Of a DNA stretch of 64,000 nt, positions 23,939-32,354 are shown in pieces. Below the pieces are notes generated by a model, which was not told where the DNA came from, did not search any database, and saw only the letters and a program-made list of their open reading frames with translations. Made by a program: the position numbers and the translations under genes. The stretch comes from Conexibacter arvalis (GTDB lineage Bacteria > Actinomycetota > Thermoleophilia > Solirubrobacterales > Solirubrobacteraceae), in contig NZ_JACHNU010000004.1 of NCBI RefSeq assembly GCF_014199525.1, positions 1 through 64,000 on the forward strand, read 5' to 3'. The first letter of the stretch is position 1. Each line of letters opens with the position of its first letter.

Positions 23939-24385
23939 ATGCGGATCGCGGTGGCGGCAGACGAGCGGACGGGGGTGGCCGAGGCCGTGCTGGAGGCGCT
24001 GCGCGCCCGCGGGCACGAGCCGGTCGCGCACGGCGCGCTCGCCGCCGGCGAGCGGGCCGACTGGGCGTGGGCGAGCGAGCGGGCGGCGCGCGACGTCGCC
24101 GACGGCCGGGCCGATCAGGCGGTCGTCTGCTGCTGGACCGGCACCGGCGCCTCGATCGCCGCCAACAAGGTCCGCGGGATCCGCGCCGCGCTCTGCGGCG
24201 ACGCGGCGACGGCGGCCGGCGCCCGGCGCTGGAACGACGCCAACGTGCTCGCGCTGAGCCTGCGCGCCACCTCGCACGCCGAGCTGGAGGAGATCCTCGA
24301 CGCCTGGTTCGCCGCCGGCCCGAGCGACGCCGACGACGACACCGCCAACGTCGCCCATCTCGCCGCGATCGAGGACGAGCGGTGA
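23939..24385 (+). CDS. RpiB/LacA/LacB-family sugar-phosphate isomerase-like protein
   Basis: This 148-residue Rossmann-like protein matches ribose-5-phosphate isomerase B over TGTGASIAANKVRGIRAALC and WNDANVLALSLR. Family enzymes use a Cys in a CGTGIG motif and a His after AALC. Here the motif reads CCWTGTGA, and the His position is Gly (ALCGD), so the substrate or activity may differ from RpiB. GATACT lies 7 bases before the ATG, suggesting leaderless expression. The isomerase role is uncertain. Confidence 0.75.
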   Translation: MRIAVAADERTGVAEAVLEALRARGHEPVAHGALAAGERADWAWASERAARDVADGRADQAVVCCWTGTGASIAANKVRGIRAALCGDAATAAGARRWNDANVLALSLRATSHAELEEILDAWFAAGPSDADDDTANVAHLAAIEDER

Positions 24386-24415
24386 GCCGGCGCGCCCGTG
24401 TGATTCACTGACTCC

Positions 24416-25186
24416 GTGGCAGCCGAGCAGTCCAACTACGTCGCACCGTGCCCGTACGAGCTGTGCGACGGCGGCGGCATGATCGTCGACTGGGACGCGA
24501 ACGAGAGCTACCGCTGCCGCTGCTGGCCCGAGCAGGTGCAGCGCCGCCGCTCCAGACGGCTCTCGCGCGAGATCCCCAAGCGCTTCCGCAACATCGGCTT
24601 CGAGCGCGAGCCGCTGCCGTCGATCGCGCGCACCGCGCCCGACGTCGTGCGCGCCGTCAGACGCTTCTGCGATCGCATCGACGAGATGCTCGACAGAGGC
24701 GAGGGGATGTGGTTCCTCGGCAGCCCGGGCACCGGCAAGAGCCACCTGGCGTACCTGATCTCGCAGGCGGCGCTCGCCGCCAACCGCTCGGTCGCGATCT
24801 ACACCGGCCCGCGCCTGCTCGACGAGATCCGCCGCACCTACGACGACGACACGCCGGGCGCGACGCTCGACCTGATCGACCGGCTCACGAACGTCGAGCT
24901 GCTGCACGTCGAGGACCTCGCGGTCGCGCGGCCGACCGACTGGGTGCTCGAGCAGCTCTACAACATCGTCAACGGGCGCTACGAGAACGAGAAGTCGATC
25001 GTCTTCACCTGCGACCTGACCGGCGACGCCGAGGAGGGGTCGGGCGCGATCGACCCGCGCTGGCTCGCCCGCCACATCACCGACCGGAACTTCTCGCGCC
25101 TGGTCGAGATGTGCGGCGACCCGCAGATGCTGTTCGGCGCCGACAACCGGCAAGCGGTCTACAAGCCGCACGCGTGGGAGTCGTGA
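24416..25186 (+). CDS. DnaC/DnaI-like AAA+ ATPase with N-terminal zinc finger
   Basis: This 256-residue protein has an N-terminal Cys cluster (CPYELC...CRC, about residues 10-40) like the zinc-binding domain of DnaI. An AAA+ module of the DnaC/IstB type follows. Walker A GSPGTGKSH is near residues 101-109, Walker B is LLHVEDL, and sensor 1 is in IVFTCDL. DnaC/DnaI proteins load replicative helicase, while IstB helps IS21 transposase. No transposase or inverted repeats are nearby, so a chromosomal helicase-loader role is favoured by inference. It overlaps the LOG gene by GTGA and is probably co-transcribed. Confidence 0.8.
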   Translation: MAAEQSNYVAPCPYELCDGGGMIVDWDANESYRCRCWPEQVQRRRSRRLSREIPKRFRNIGFEREPLPSIARTAPDVVRAVRRFCDRIDEMLDRGEGMWFLGSPGTGKSHLAYLISQAALAANRSVAIYTGPRLLDEIRRTYDDDTPGATLDLIDRLTNVELLHVEDLAVARPTDWVLEQLYNIVNGRYENEKSIVFTCDLTGDAEEGSGAIDPRWLARHITDRNFSRLVEMCGDPQMLFGADNRQAVYKPHAWES

Positions 25187-25896
25187 AGGACCGCAGACGA
25201 CCGCGTCGGCACGACTGGACGCCCGACCAGGAGCTGCTCGACCAGCGGGTGACGGTCGCGACCGACCCGTCGCGCGTCGAGCGGATGCGCGGCGAGCTGG
25301 AGATGGGCTTCGCCGCGCTCTCCGAGGTGAGGGACGGGATCGCCGTCTTCGGCTCGGCGCGGACGCCCTCCGACGACCCCGAGCACGAGCTGGCGCGCAC
25401 GCTCGGCCGGCTGCTCGGCCAGCAGGGCTACACCGTCATCACGGGCGGCGGCCCGGGGGCGATGGCCGCCGCGAACCTCGGCGCGAGGGAGGCCGGCGCC
25501 TTCTCGATCGGGCTCACGATCGACCTGCCGTTCGAGCAGGGGCAGAACGACCACCTCGACCTCGCGCTCAACTTCCATTACTTCTTCACGCGCAAGGTGA
25601 TGTTCGTCCGCTACTCGCGCGCCTTCGTGGTGCTGCCGGGAGGCTTCGGCACGCTCGACGAGCTGTTCGAGGCGCTGACGCTGATCCAGACGAGAAAGAT
25701 CCGCCGCTTCCCGGTCGTGCTCGTCGGCCGCTGGTTCTGGGAGCCGCTGCTCGACTGGCTGCGCGACCGCCTGCTGGCGACCGGCAAGCTCGTCGCCGAG
25801 GACATCGACCGGATCGCGCTCGTCGACAGCGCCGAGGAGGCGGTCGCGACCGTCGACGCGACCTGCCGGCCGGCCGAGCCGACCGGCCAGCGCTGA
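25183..25896 (+). CDS. LOG-family protein (TIGR00730-like)
   Basis: This 237-residue Rossmann-fold protein carries the family signature PGGFGTLDELFE near residue 152 and the phosphate-binding TGGGPGAMAAAN near residue 87. LOG enzymes remove ribose 5'-phosphate from nucleotides such as cytokinin precursors or AMP-like compounds, and many bacterial members are annotated only as putative lysine decarboxylases. It is translationally coupled to the DnaC-like gene by GTGA. The natural substrate is unknown. Confidence 0.9.
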   Translation: MKDRRRPRRHDWTPDQELLDQRVTVATDPSRVERMRGELEMGFAALSEVRDGIAVFGSARTPSDDPEHELARTLGRLLGQQGYTVITGGGPGAMAAANLGAREAGAFSIGLTIDLPFEQGQNDHLDLALNFHYFFTRKVMFVRYSRAFVVLPGGFGTLDELFEALTLIQTRKIRRFPVVLVGRWFWEPLLDWLRDRLLATGKLVAEDIDRIALVDSAEEAVATVDATCRPAEPTGQR

Positions 25897-25912
25897 GCCC
25901 GCCGCGCCGCGG

Positions 25913-26686
25913 CTACCGCCGCGCCTCGACGGAGACGACCCCGCCGAGGAAGGTCGCCGACCAGGCGCCGAAGCGGCTGCCCGCACCCGCGCGCATGCGG
26001 TCGGCGTGGACGACCTCCAGCCCGAGCGCGCGCAGCCGCTCGACGAGCGCGCGCTGGGGGATGCGGATCCGCTGCGCCGGCGCCGCGACGCCGCGCCAGC
26101 GCTCCGTCATCGAAGGCAGCGCGACCGTCGTCGGCTGGGCGATCGTCAGCAGCCCGTCGGGCTTCAACAGCGAGGCGGCGTGCTCGAGCGAGGTCCGCGG
26201 CGCGCGCGTCCGCCCGAGCGACTGCCAGAAGACGATCGCGGCGTAGCGGCCGCCGACCTCGGTGATCTCGACGTCGCGGACGTCGGCGCGCGTCGAGGGC
26301 CGGCCTATCCCCGTCGCGACCCGGCCCGTGGCGCGGAGGGCGTCGAGCAGCATCCCGTCGCCGCTGCCGACCTCGAGCACCGGCCCCGGCGGGGCCATGC
26401 GGGCGACGCGCGCGGCGGTCCGCCGGCGTGCGCGACCGCGCAGCGCCTCGGCGAGCGCGCAGCGTCGCGCCGCTGCGATCTCCTGCGGCGTGCGCGCCAG
26501 CAGCGCCGCCAGCTCCTCGTCAGTCGGCCAGGAGCCGGTGCGCGAGCCGCAGCTGGCGCAGCGGCGCAGGCCGCCGACGACCTCGGCGGACAGGCCGAGC
26601 GGCGCGTCGCACCAAGCGCACGCGGGTACGGGAAGCTGCGTCGCGTCGGGGGAGTCCGCGATCACGGACGTGACGCTACCGCTCAT
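25913..26686 (-). CDS. Class I SAM-dependent methyltransferase with N-terminal zinc ribbon
   Basis: This 257-residue protein starts with two CxxC pairs (CAWC...CASC, about residues 23-46), like methyltransferases of polysaccharide or small-molecule clusters. A short helical region comes next, then a Rossmann methyltransferase domain with motif I VLEVGSGDGMLL near residue 103. The usual acidic residue ending strand 2 is not clear. GLLTIAQPT and a C-terminal strand pattern follow. The substrate is unknown. It is convergent with the LOG gene. Confidence 0.75.
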   Translation of the reverse strand: MSGSVTSVIADSPDATQLPVPACAWCDAPLGLSAEVVGGLRRCASCGSRTGSWPTDEELAALLARTPQEIAAARRCALAEALRGRARRRTAARVARMAPPGPVLEVGSGDGMLLDALRATGRVATGIGRPSTRADVRDVEITEVGGRYAAIVFWQSLGRTRAPRTSLEHAASLLKPDGLLTIAQPTTVALPSMTERWRGVAAPAQRIRIPQRALVERLRALGLEVVHADRMRAGAGSRFGAWSATFLGGVVSVEARR

Positions 26687-26713
26687 ATCTGGTCAACGCG
26701 CCGGTATGAGAGG

Positions 26714-27766
26714 TTAGGGCGCGGTCAGCGCCTCGAAACGTGCGACCGAGCCGTCGTCGAGCTCGCGCACGCGCCCGTCGTCGCACAGCAGGTCGAGGTG
26801 GCCGAGCACCTCGGAGATCGTCAGGAACGCCTGCGTGACCGCGACGTTGCCCCACATCCGCTGCGCCAGCTCGTAGGCGGTCAGCGGCCGTTCCTGCAGC
26901 AGGCGGTGGATCTTGGCGGCGCGCCGGTCGGTCATCCCGGCCCGCTCGCCGATCAGCGCGGCGTGGTCGCCGACCGGGTCGCCGTGACCGGAGAGGACGA
27001 GCCGCGCCGGCAGCGCCGCTGTCCGCGCCAGCGACGCCTGGTAGGTGCGCAGCGCCTGCGGGCGGTTGGCCGCCGCCTCCTCCGGAGTCGGGACCGGCTC
27101 GCCCGGCGCCGTCAGCGGCCGCGCGATCAGCGGGTTGGAGGAGATGTGCTTGATCAGGTGGTCGCCGCCGATCAGCAGCTCGCGCTCGGCATCCCAGAAG
27201 ACCGTGTCGGAAGGGCTGTGGCCCGGCCGGTGGAGGACCTCGAGCGTGCGGTCGCGCAGCTGCAGCCGCGCCCCGTCGGCGAGCGGGCGCGTGACGGTCG
27301 AGCCGCTGCCCCAGCCGCGGAAGGCCGTCGAGACCGCGCGCAGCGCCTCCGCGACGTCCGGCGGGATCCCGTGGCGCCGCATCAGCGCGACGGCGAACTC
27401 GTCGTCGAGCTCGGCGGCCGCCGGGTAGTCGCCGAGGTAGCCGACGAGGCCGTCGAACGCCGCGACCTCGGCGCCCGAGCGCCTCGCGAGCACGTCGACG
27501 AGTCCGATGTGGTCGATGTGCTGATGGGTGATGACGATCAGCTCGATCTCCTCGACGCGACGGCCGTGCTCGGCCAGCGCCCGCTCGAGCTCGTCGAGCG
27601 CCTTGCCGGAGTTGGGACCGCAGTCGACGAGCGTCAGCGGGTCGTCGTCGATCAGGTAGAGGTTGACCTTCCCGACGAGGAACGGCGTCGAGATCGGCAG
27701 CACGTGGATGCCGGCGCGCGCCGCCTCGGCGCGCGCCTCGTCCGCTGCCAGCTCCGCGGCGCCCAT
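26714..27766 (-). CDS. Metallo-beta-lactamase-fold hydrolase with C-terminal winged helix
   Basis: This 350-residue cytoplasmic hydrolase has the zinc-binding THQHIDHIG motif near residue 80, later ligands in RPGHSPSD and GGDHL, and a C-terminal GHGDP. A C-terminal domain (about 275-350) with ERPLTAYELAQRMWGN reads as a winged helix of the type found in LACTB2/beta-CASP-like and glyoxalase II-related hydrolases. It starts 2 bases past the phosphomannomutase stop and is probably co-transcribed. The substrate is unknown. Confidence 0.87.
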   Translation of the reverse strand: MGAAELAADEARAEAARAGIHVLPISTPFLVGKVNLYLIDDDPLTLVDCGPNSGKALDELERALAEHGRRVEEIELIVITHQHIDHIGLVDVLARRSGAEVAAFDGLVGYLGDYPAAAELDDEFAVALMRRHGIPPDVAEALRAVSTAFRGWGSGSTVTRPLADGARLQLRDRTLEVLHRPGHSPSDTVFWDAERELLIGGDHLIKHISSNPLIARPLTAPGEPVPTPEEAAANRPQALRTYQASLARTAALPARLVLSGHGDPVGDHAALIGERAGMTDRRAAKIHRLLQERPLTAYELAQRMWGNVAVTQAFLTISEVLGHLDLLCDDGRVRELDDGSVARFEALTAP

Positions 27767-27768
27767 CG

Positions 27769-29139
27769 TCAGCCGCGGATCAGCGCGAGGACCTCGTCGC
27801 GGCGCGACGCCATGTCGGCCTCCGAGACGAGCGACTCGAGGTTGAGGCGCAGCAGCGGCTCGGTGTTCGACGCGCGCACGTTGAAATGCCAGTCGTCGTA
27901 GTCGACCGAGAGGCCGTCGAGGTGCTGGATGCGGCCGTCGGAGTACCGCTGCTCGAGCGCTTTCATCGTCGCCTCGCCGTCGGCGACCTCGCTGTTGATC
28001 TCGCCGGAGATGAAGTATCTGTCGCGGAACGGCTCGAGCAGCTCGCTCAGTCTTCTGCCCCTCTGGGAGATCAGCTCGAGCACGAGCAGCGCCGGCAGCG
28101 TGCCAGAGTCGGCGCAGTAGAACTCCTGGAAGTAGTAGTGGCCGGAGACCTCGCCGCCGAATATCGCCGCCGTCTCGCGCATGCGCGTCTTGAAGAAGGC
28201 GTGGCCGACGCGGTTCATCAGCGCCGTGCCGTGCCGGGCCCGCACGAGGTCTCTGACCGCGCGGCTGGCGCGCACGTCGTAGAGGATCGTCGCGCCCGGG
28301 TGCTTGTCGAGCAGCGACTCGGCCAGCAGCGCGGTGAGGAAGTCCCCGTCGACGAAGCGGCCGGTGTCGTCGATGAAGAAGCAGCGGTCGGCGTCGCCGT
28401 CCCACGCGATCCCGAGGTCGGCTCTCTCCTCGACGACCTTGCGCATGATGAACTCGCGGTTCTCGGGCAGCAGCGGGTTCGGCTCGTGGTCGGGGAAGTT
28501 GCCGTCCGGTCTCCAGTAGGCGGTGACGAGGTCGAGCCCGAGCTGCTCCAGCAGCGGCCCGACCATCGGGCCGGCCATCCCGTTGCCGCCGTCGACGACG
28601 ACCTTCAGCGGCTTGACCTCCGCCGGGTCGATGAACGACATCGCGGCCTGCTGGAAGTCGTCGTAGACGTTGACCGACTCGCAGCGGCCGCCGCCGAGCG
28701 AGTCGGGGATCCCGGTCTCGACGAGCCGGCGGATGTCCTGGATCCCGCTGTCGCCCGAGAGCGCGAGCGCGCCCTTGCGCACCAGCTTGGCGCCGGTGTA
28801 CGCCTTCGGGTTGTGGGAGGCGGTGCACATCAGGCCGCCGTCGAGGTCGCGGGAGCCGACGAGCCAGTAGAGCATCTCGGTGCCGACCTGGCCGGCGTTG
28901 AGGACCGTCACGCCCTCGCTGACGAGGCCGTCGCGATAGCGCGCCGCGAGCTCCGGCGCGCTGAGCCGCATGTCGCGTCCGAGCGCGACCGTCAGCGCTG
29001 TGACCTTCTTGCCGCTGAGGTCGGCGAGGACGTGGGCGAACGCCCGTCCGATGAGCTCGGCGACGTCGCCGTCGATGTCCTGCTCGTAGAGCCCGCGGAT
29101 GTCGTACGCCTTGAAGATGTTGGGGGAGACTTCGCGCAT
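27769..29139 (-). CDS. manB: Phosphomannomutase/phosphoglucomutase
   Basis: This 456-residue alpha-D-phosphohexomutase interconverts mannose 6- and 1-phosphate, or the glucose equivalents, for nucleotide-sugar synthesis. The four family motifs are visible: FKAYDIRG, the phosphoserine loop CTASHNPKAY near residue 107, the metal loop WDGDADRC near residue 245, and the substrate and phosphate loops GEVSGHYYF and RASNTEPLLR. The sugar loop GEVSGH fits a PMM/PGM. An ATG four codons upstream (29151) is an alternative start. It is divergent from rfbF, so both may serve glycan synthesis. Confidence 0.93.
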   Translation of the reverse strand: MREVSPNIFKAYDIRGLYEQDIDGDVAELIGRAFAHVLADLSGKKVTALTVALGRDMRLSAPELAARYRDGLVSEGVTVLNAGQVGTEMLYWLVGSRDLDGGLMCTASHNPKAYTGAKLVRKGALALSGDSGIQDIRRLVETGIPDSLGGGRCESVNVYDDFQQAAMSFIDPAEVKPLKVVVDGGNGMAGPMVGPLLEQLGLDLVTAYWRPDGNFPDHEPNPLLPENREFIMRKVVEERADLGIAWDGDADRCFFIDDTGRFVDGDFLTALLAESLLDKHPGATILYDVRASRAVRDLVRARHGTALMNRVGHAFFKTRMRETAAIFGGEVSGHYYFQEFYCADSGTLPALLVLELISQRGRRLSELLEPFRDRYFISGEINSEVADGEATMKALEQRYSDGRIQHLDGLSVDYDDWHFNVRASNTEPLLRLNLESLVSEADMASRRDEVLALIRG

Positions 29140-29197
29140 GATCGACGCCATCGTATTGGGCGCGGGGGGAGCGTCGCTCTGCCATCATGCCCGGCCC

Positions 29198-30001
29198 ATG
29201 GAGCCGGGCGACCTGAGCGTGGTGATCCTCTGCGGTGGCCGCGGGACCCGTCTGCAGGAGCGGACGCAGTCGATTCCCAAGCCGCTCGTGGAGATCGGCG
29301 GGCGGCCGATCGTCTGGCACGTGATCGAGCTCTACCGGGCCGCGGGATTCCGCAGATTCACGCTGTGCACCGGTTACAAGGGCGAGCTGATCGAACAGTT
29401 CGCCGCGGCCGAGCCGTGGCCCGACGGCGTCGTCGTCGACTGCCTCGACACCGGCCTCGACACGCCGACCGGCGGACGCATCCTGCGGGCCCTGGAGAGC
29501 GGCTGCGCGCCTAGACGGATGTTCTGCGCCACCTACGCCGACGGCGTCGCCGACGTCGACCTGCGGGCGCTGATCGCGGCCCACGCGGCGCACGACGGCC
29601 TCGCGACGATGACGGTCGTGCGGCCGCAGCTGCAGTTCGGGGTCGCCGAGATCGCCGACGACGGGCGCGTCACCGGCTTCCGCGAGAAGCCGCGCTCCGA
29701 GCACTGGGTCAACGGCGGCTTCTTCTGCTTCGAGCCCGGCGTCGCCGCGGTGCTCGACGACGACAGCGTGCTCGAGCGCGAGCCGCTGGAGCGCCTCGCC
29801 GAAGCCGGCGAGCTGTGCGCGTTCCGTCACGAGGGCTTCTGGGACTGCATGGACACGTACAAGGACGCGGTGCTGCTGAACGACCTGTGGGCCCAGGGCC
29901 GCGCCCCGTGGCTGCGCGCACCCCGCCCGGCGGTCCGACTCCCGGACGAGGACGCGCCGGGCGGCCCGCCCCCGCTGGCCGCCTCGGCGGGAGCCGGCTG
30001 A
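29198..30001 (+). CDS. rfbF: Glucose-1-phosphate cytidylyltransferase-like nucleotidyltransferase
   Basis: This 267-residue enzyme has the nucleotidyltransferase signature GGRGTRLQERTQSIPKPLVE near residue 12. Several features are typical of RfbF, which forms CDP-glucose from CTP and glucose 1-phosphate: TGYKGELI, DTGLDTPTGGR, TYADGVADVDL, FREKP, NGGFFCFEP and EREPLERLA. The C-terminus has a Pro/Ala-rich tail. An epimerase follows after one base. No ribosome site is visible. CDP specificity is inferred from family resemblance. Confidence 0.85.
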   Translation: MEPGDLSVVILCGGRGTRLQERTQSIPKPLVEIGGRPIVWHVIELYRAAGFRRFTLCTGYKGELIEQFAAAEPWPDGVVVDCLDTGLDTPTGGRILRALESGCAPRRMFCATYADGVADVDLRALIAAHAAHDGLATMTVVRPQLQFGVAEIADDGRVTGFREKPRSEHWVNGGFFCFEPGVAAVLDDDSVLEREPLERLAEAGELCAFRHEGFWDCMDTYKDAVLLNDLWAQGRAPWLRAPRPAVRLPDEDAPGGPPPLAASAGAG

Positions 30002-30002
30002 C

Positions 30003-30992
30003 GTGCCGCGGTCGGTCTTCGTCACGGGCGGCTACGGGCTGCTCGGCTCGTGGCTGGTGCGCGCGCTCGTCGAGCGCGGCGACCGCGTCGTCGTGCTGCA
30101 GCGCGACCGCACCCCGCGCAGCGCGCTGCTGCTCGGCGCGCTGGAGCGGCGGATCGACGTCGTCCACGGCGATCTCGCCGACCCCGGCCTCGTCGCCCGC
30201 GCGCTCGGCGAGTACGAGGTCGACACCGTCTTCCACCTCGCGGCGCAGACGATCGTCGGCACCGCCAACCGCTCGCCGCTGGCGACCTTCGAGACGAACG
30301 TGCGCGGCACCTGGCTGCTGCTGGAAGCGTGCCGCCTCCACGGCGCCCAGCGGGTCGTCGTGGCGGCCTCCGACAAGGCCTACGGAGCGAGCGCGACGCT
30401 GCCCTACCGCGAGGACCACCCGCTCGAGCCGCGCTTCCCCTACGACGTGAGCAAGGCGGCGACCGACCTGATCGCGCGCTCCTACTGGCACACCTACCGG
30501 CTCCCCGTCGCGGTCACGCGCTTCGCCAACCTCTACGGCGGCGGCGACCTCAACCGCTCGCGGCTGATCCCCGAGGCGGTCGCGGCGGCGCTGGCCGGGC
30601 GGGCGCCGGTGATCCGCTCCGACGGGACGCCGGAGCGCGACTTCCTCTACGTCGGCGACGCCGTCGACGCCTACCTGCGGCTCGCCGACGCGCTCGACGC
30701 CGACGCCGGCGCGGCGGCGGGGGAGGAGCGCGCCCGCGGCGAGGCGTTCAACGCCGGCGGCGGCGAGCCCCGTGCCGTCCTCGACGTCGTCGCGCGGATC
30801 TGCCGCATCGCCGGCACCGACGTCGCGCCGGACGTGCGCGGCAGCGGCACGCCCGACGGCGAGATCGACCGCCAGTGGGTCGATCCCTCCAAGCTGCGCG
30901 AGCTGACCGGCTGGCGGCCGGCCGTCGACCTCGACGAAGGGCTGGAGCGGACGGTCGCGTGGTACCGCGACCATCCCGAGACGTGGTCGTGA
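30003..30992 (+). CDS. rfbG: NAD-dependent sugar epimerase/dehydratase (CDP-glucose 4,6-dehydratase-like)
   Basis: This 329-residue extended SDR has a GGYGLLGSW dinucleotide motif at the N-terminus and catalytic YDVSK near residue 150. A SDKAYG motif replaces the DEVYG of dTDP-glucose dehydratases. The DK form and DLNRSRLIPEAV point to CDP-glucose 4,6-dehydratases (RfbG). It is one base behind the RfbF-like gene, which supports a two-step route from glucose 1-phosphate to CDP-4-keto-6-deoxyglucose. No rfbH-like dehydratase lies nearby, so the end product is unknown. An alternative is a UDP- or GDP-sugar epimerase. Confidence 0.8.
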   Translation: MPRSVFVTGGYGLLGSWLVRALVERGDRVVVLQRDRTPRSALLLGALERRIDVVHGDLADPGLVARALGEYEVDTVFHLAAQTIVGTANRSPLATFETNVRGTWLLLEACRLHGAQRVVVAASDKAYGASATLPYREDHPLEPRFPYDVSKAATDLIARSYWHTYRLPVAVTRFANLYGGGDLNRSRLIPEAVAAALAGRAPVIRSDGTPERDFLYVGDAVDAYLRLADALDADAGAAAGEERARGEAFNAGGGEPRAVLDVVARICRIAGTDVAPDVRGSGTPDGEIDRQWVDPSKLRELTGWRPAVDLDEGLERTVAWYRDHPETWS

Positions 30993-31013
30993 CGGCGCCG
31001 CCGCGCGCCGCCG

Positions 31014-31412
31014 CTATCCGGTCACGTCGAGCGTGCCCTCCATGCCCGGGTGGATCGTGCAGACGTAGGAGATCCGCCCCGGCTCGGTCGGCGTCCACGA
31101 GTACGACTCGCCCTTCGGGTACAGCTCGGACTTGAACTCGTCGCCCGAGGTCGACGCGACGTCGTGGAGGACGTCGTCCTCGTTGACCCAGGTGATTCTC
31201 TGGCCGACTCTGACCGAGACGGTCTGCGGCGAGTAGGCGATCCCCTTCATCGCGATCTCGATGCCGCCGTCGGCCGTCGTCTTGGGACCGCTCGACGCCG
31301 CCCGGCCGGCGTTCGAGCCGCCGGTCGAGGTGCCGGAGCCGTCGCCGCCGCAGCCCGCGAGCGCGAGCGCGCCGGTGGCGAGGAGCAGGGAGAGGAGGGA
31401 GGAGCGCTTCAT
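31014..31412 (-). CDS. Cupredoxin (plastocyanin-like) lipoprotein
   Basis: This 132-residue protein has a lipobox (LALAGC, Cys near residue 20), so it should be anchored outside the membrane. A Gly/Ser linker leads to a cupredoxin domain with the type-1 copper ligands in VLHDV and YVCTIHPGM (His, Cys, His, Met). It probably carries electrons or stores copper. No oxidase or copper operon adjoins it. Its -10 region abuts the divergent yebC promoter. Confidence 0.88.
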   Translation of the reverse strand: MKRSSLLSLLLATGALALAGCGGDGSGTSTGGSNAGRAASSGPKTTADGGIEIAMKGIAYSPQTVSVRVGQRITWVNEDDVLHDVASTSGDEFKSELYPKGESYSWTPTEPGRISYVCTIHPGMEGTLDVTG

Positions 31413-31443
31413 CAGTGCAGACCACTTTCGTCGGACGGCCACA

Positions 31444-31449
31444 TACAAT
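31444..31449 (+). promoter_or_regulatory. -10 element of yebC (leaderless)
   Basis: TACAAT lies exactly 7 bases before the yebC ATG, with no ribosome site between. Confidence 0.55.
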
Positions 31450-31456
31450 CACGTAC

Positions 31457-32206
31457 ATGGCCGGACATTCGAAGTGGGCGGGAATCAAGCACAAGAAGGC
31501 GATCGTCGACGCGAGACGCGGCGCGGCCTTCACGAAGCTCGCGCGCGCGATCACCGTCGCCGCGCGCGAGGGCGGCGGCGACCCGGACCTGAACGCCTCG
31601 CTCGCGAACGCGGTGCAGAAGGCGAAGGACGCCTCGATGCCGAAGGACAACATCGAGCGCGCGATCGCGAAGGGGACCGGCGAGGGCGGCGACGCCGACG
31701 CGATCGAGTCGATCCTCTACGAGGGCTACGGCCCCGGCGGCGTCGCGCTGCTGATCGAGGCGCTGAGCGACAACCGCAACCGCACCGGCGCCGACGTCCG
31801 CCACCTGCTCTCCAAGCACGGCGGCAGCCTCGGCGAGCCCGGCTCGGTCGCCTACCTGTTCGACAGACAGGGCGTGGTCGTCGTCGACGCCGAGCGCTAC
31901 GGCGAGGACGACCTGATGGTCGCGATCGACGCCGGCGCCTCCGACATCGCCCAGGACGACGACGTCTTCGAGATCCTGACCGAGCCGTCCGACCTCTCGG
32001 CCGTGCGCAGAGCGCTCGAGGAGGCGGGGATCGAGATCCAGAACGCCGAGGTGACGCAGCGCCCCAAGACGCGCGTGCCGCTCGACGAGGCCGGCGCGAC
32101 GAAGCTGATGAAGCTGATCGACGCGCTCGACGAGAACGACGACGTCAACGAGGTCCACGCCAACTTCGACGTCGACGGCGACGTGCTCGAGCGCATCGCA
32201 GGCTGA
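31457..32206 (+). CDS. yebC: YebC/PmpR-family regulatory protein
   Basis: This 249-residue protein belongs to the YebC/TACO1 family, DNA-binding regulators also linked to translation of difficult sequences. The diagnostic start MAGHSKWAGIKHKKA is present, with EGYGPGGVALLIE, NRNRTGADVRH and a C-terminal acidic domain. The length is normal. The predicted leaderless promoter fixes this ATG. It precedes ruvCAB, a widespread gene order, but a 148-base gap suggests ruvC has its own promoter. Confidence 0.95.
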   Translation: MAGHSKWAGIKHKKAIVDARRGAAFTKLARAITVAAREGGGDPDLNASLANAVQKAKDASMPKDNIERAIAKGTGEGGDADAIESILYEGYGPGGVALLIEALSDNRNRTGADVRHLLSKHGGSLGEPGSVAYLFDRQGVVVVDAERYGEDDLMVAIDAGASDIAQDDDVFEILTEPSDLSAVRRALEEAGIEIQNAEVTQRPKTRVPLDEAGATKLMKLIDALDENDDVNEVHANFDVDGDVLERIAG

Positions 32207-32354
32207 CGAACTCGGATCCGGCGCAGTCATCGTCGTGCCTGGCGCGGACGCAGTGAGCGTGGTGTGCGTCCAGCACATGAGCGAGCGAGGACAAAGGCAG
32301 GCGCGGCGAGGACAAGCCGGAAGGCGTCCGCGGCCTGCCGCAGAATACGAACAC

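Noticed and set aside
24416-25186. IS21 insertion sequence, because of the IstB/DnaC-like ATPase
   Set aside because: No IstA transposase, terminal inverted repeats or target duplication is visible nearby, and the gene is coupled to a LOG-family gene.
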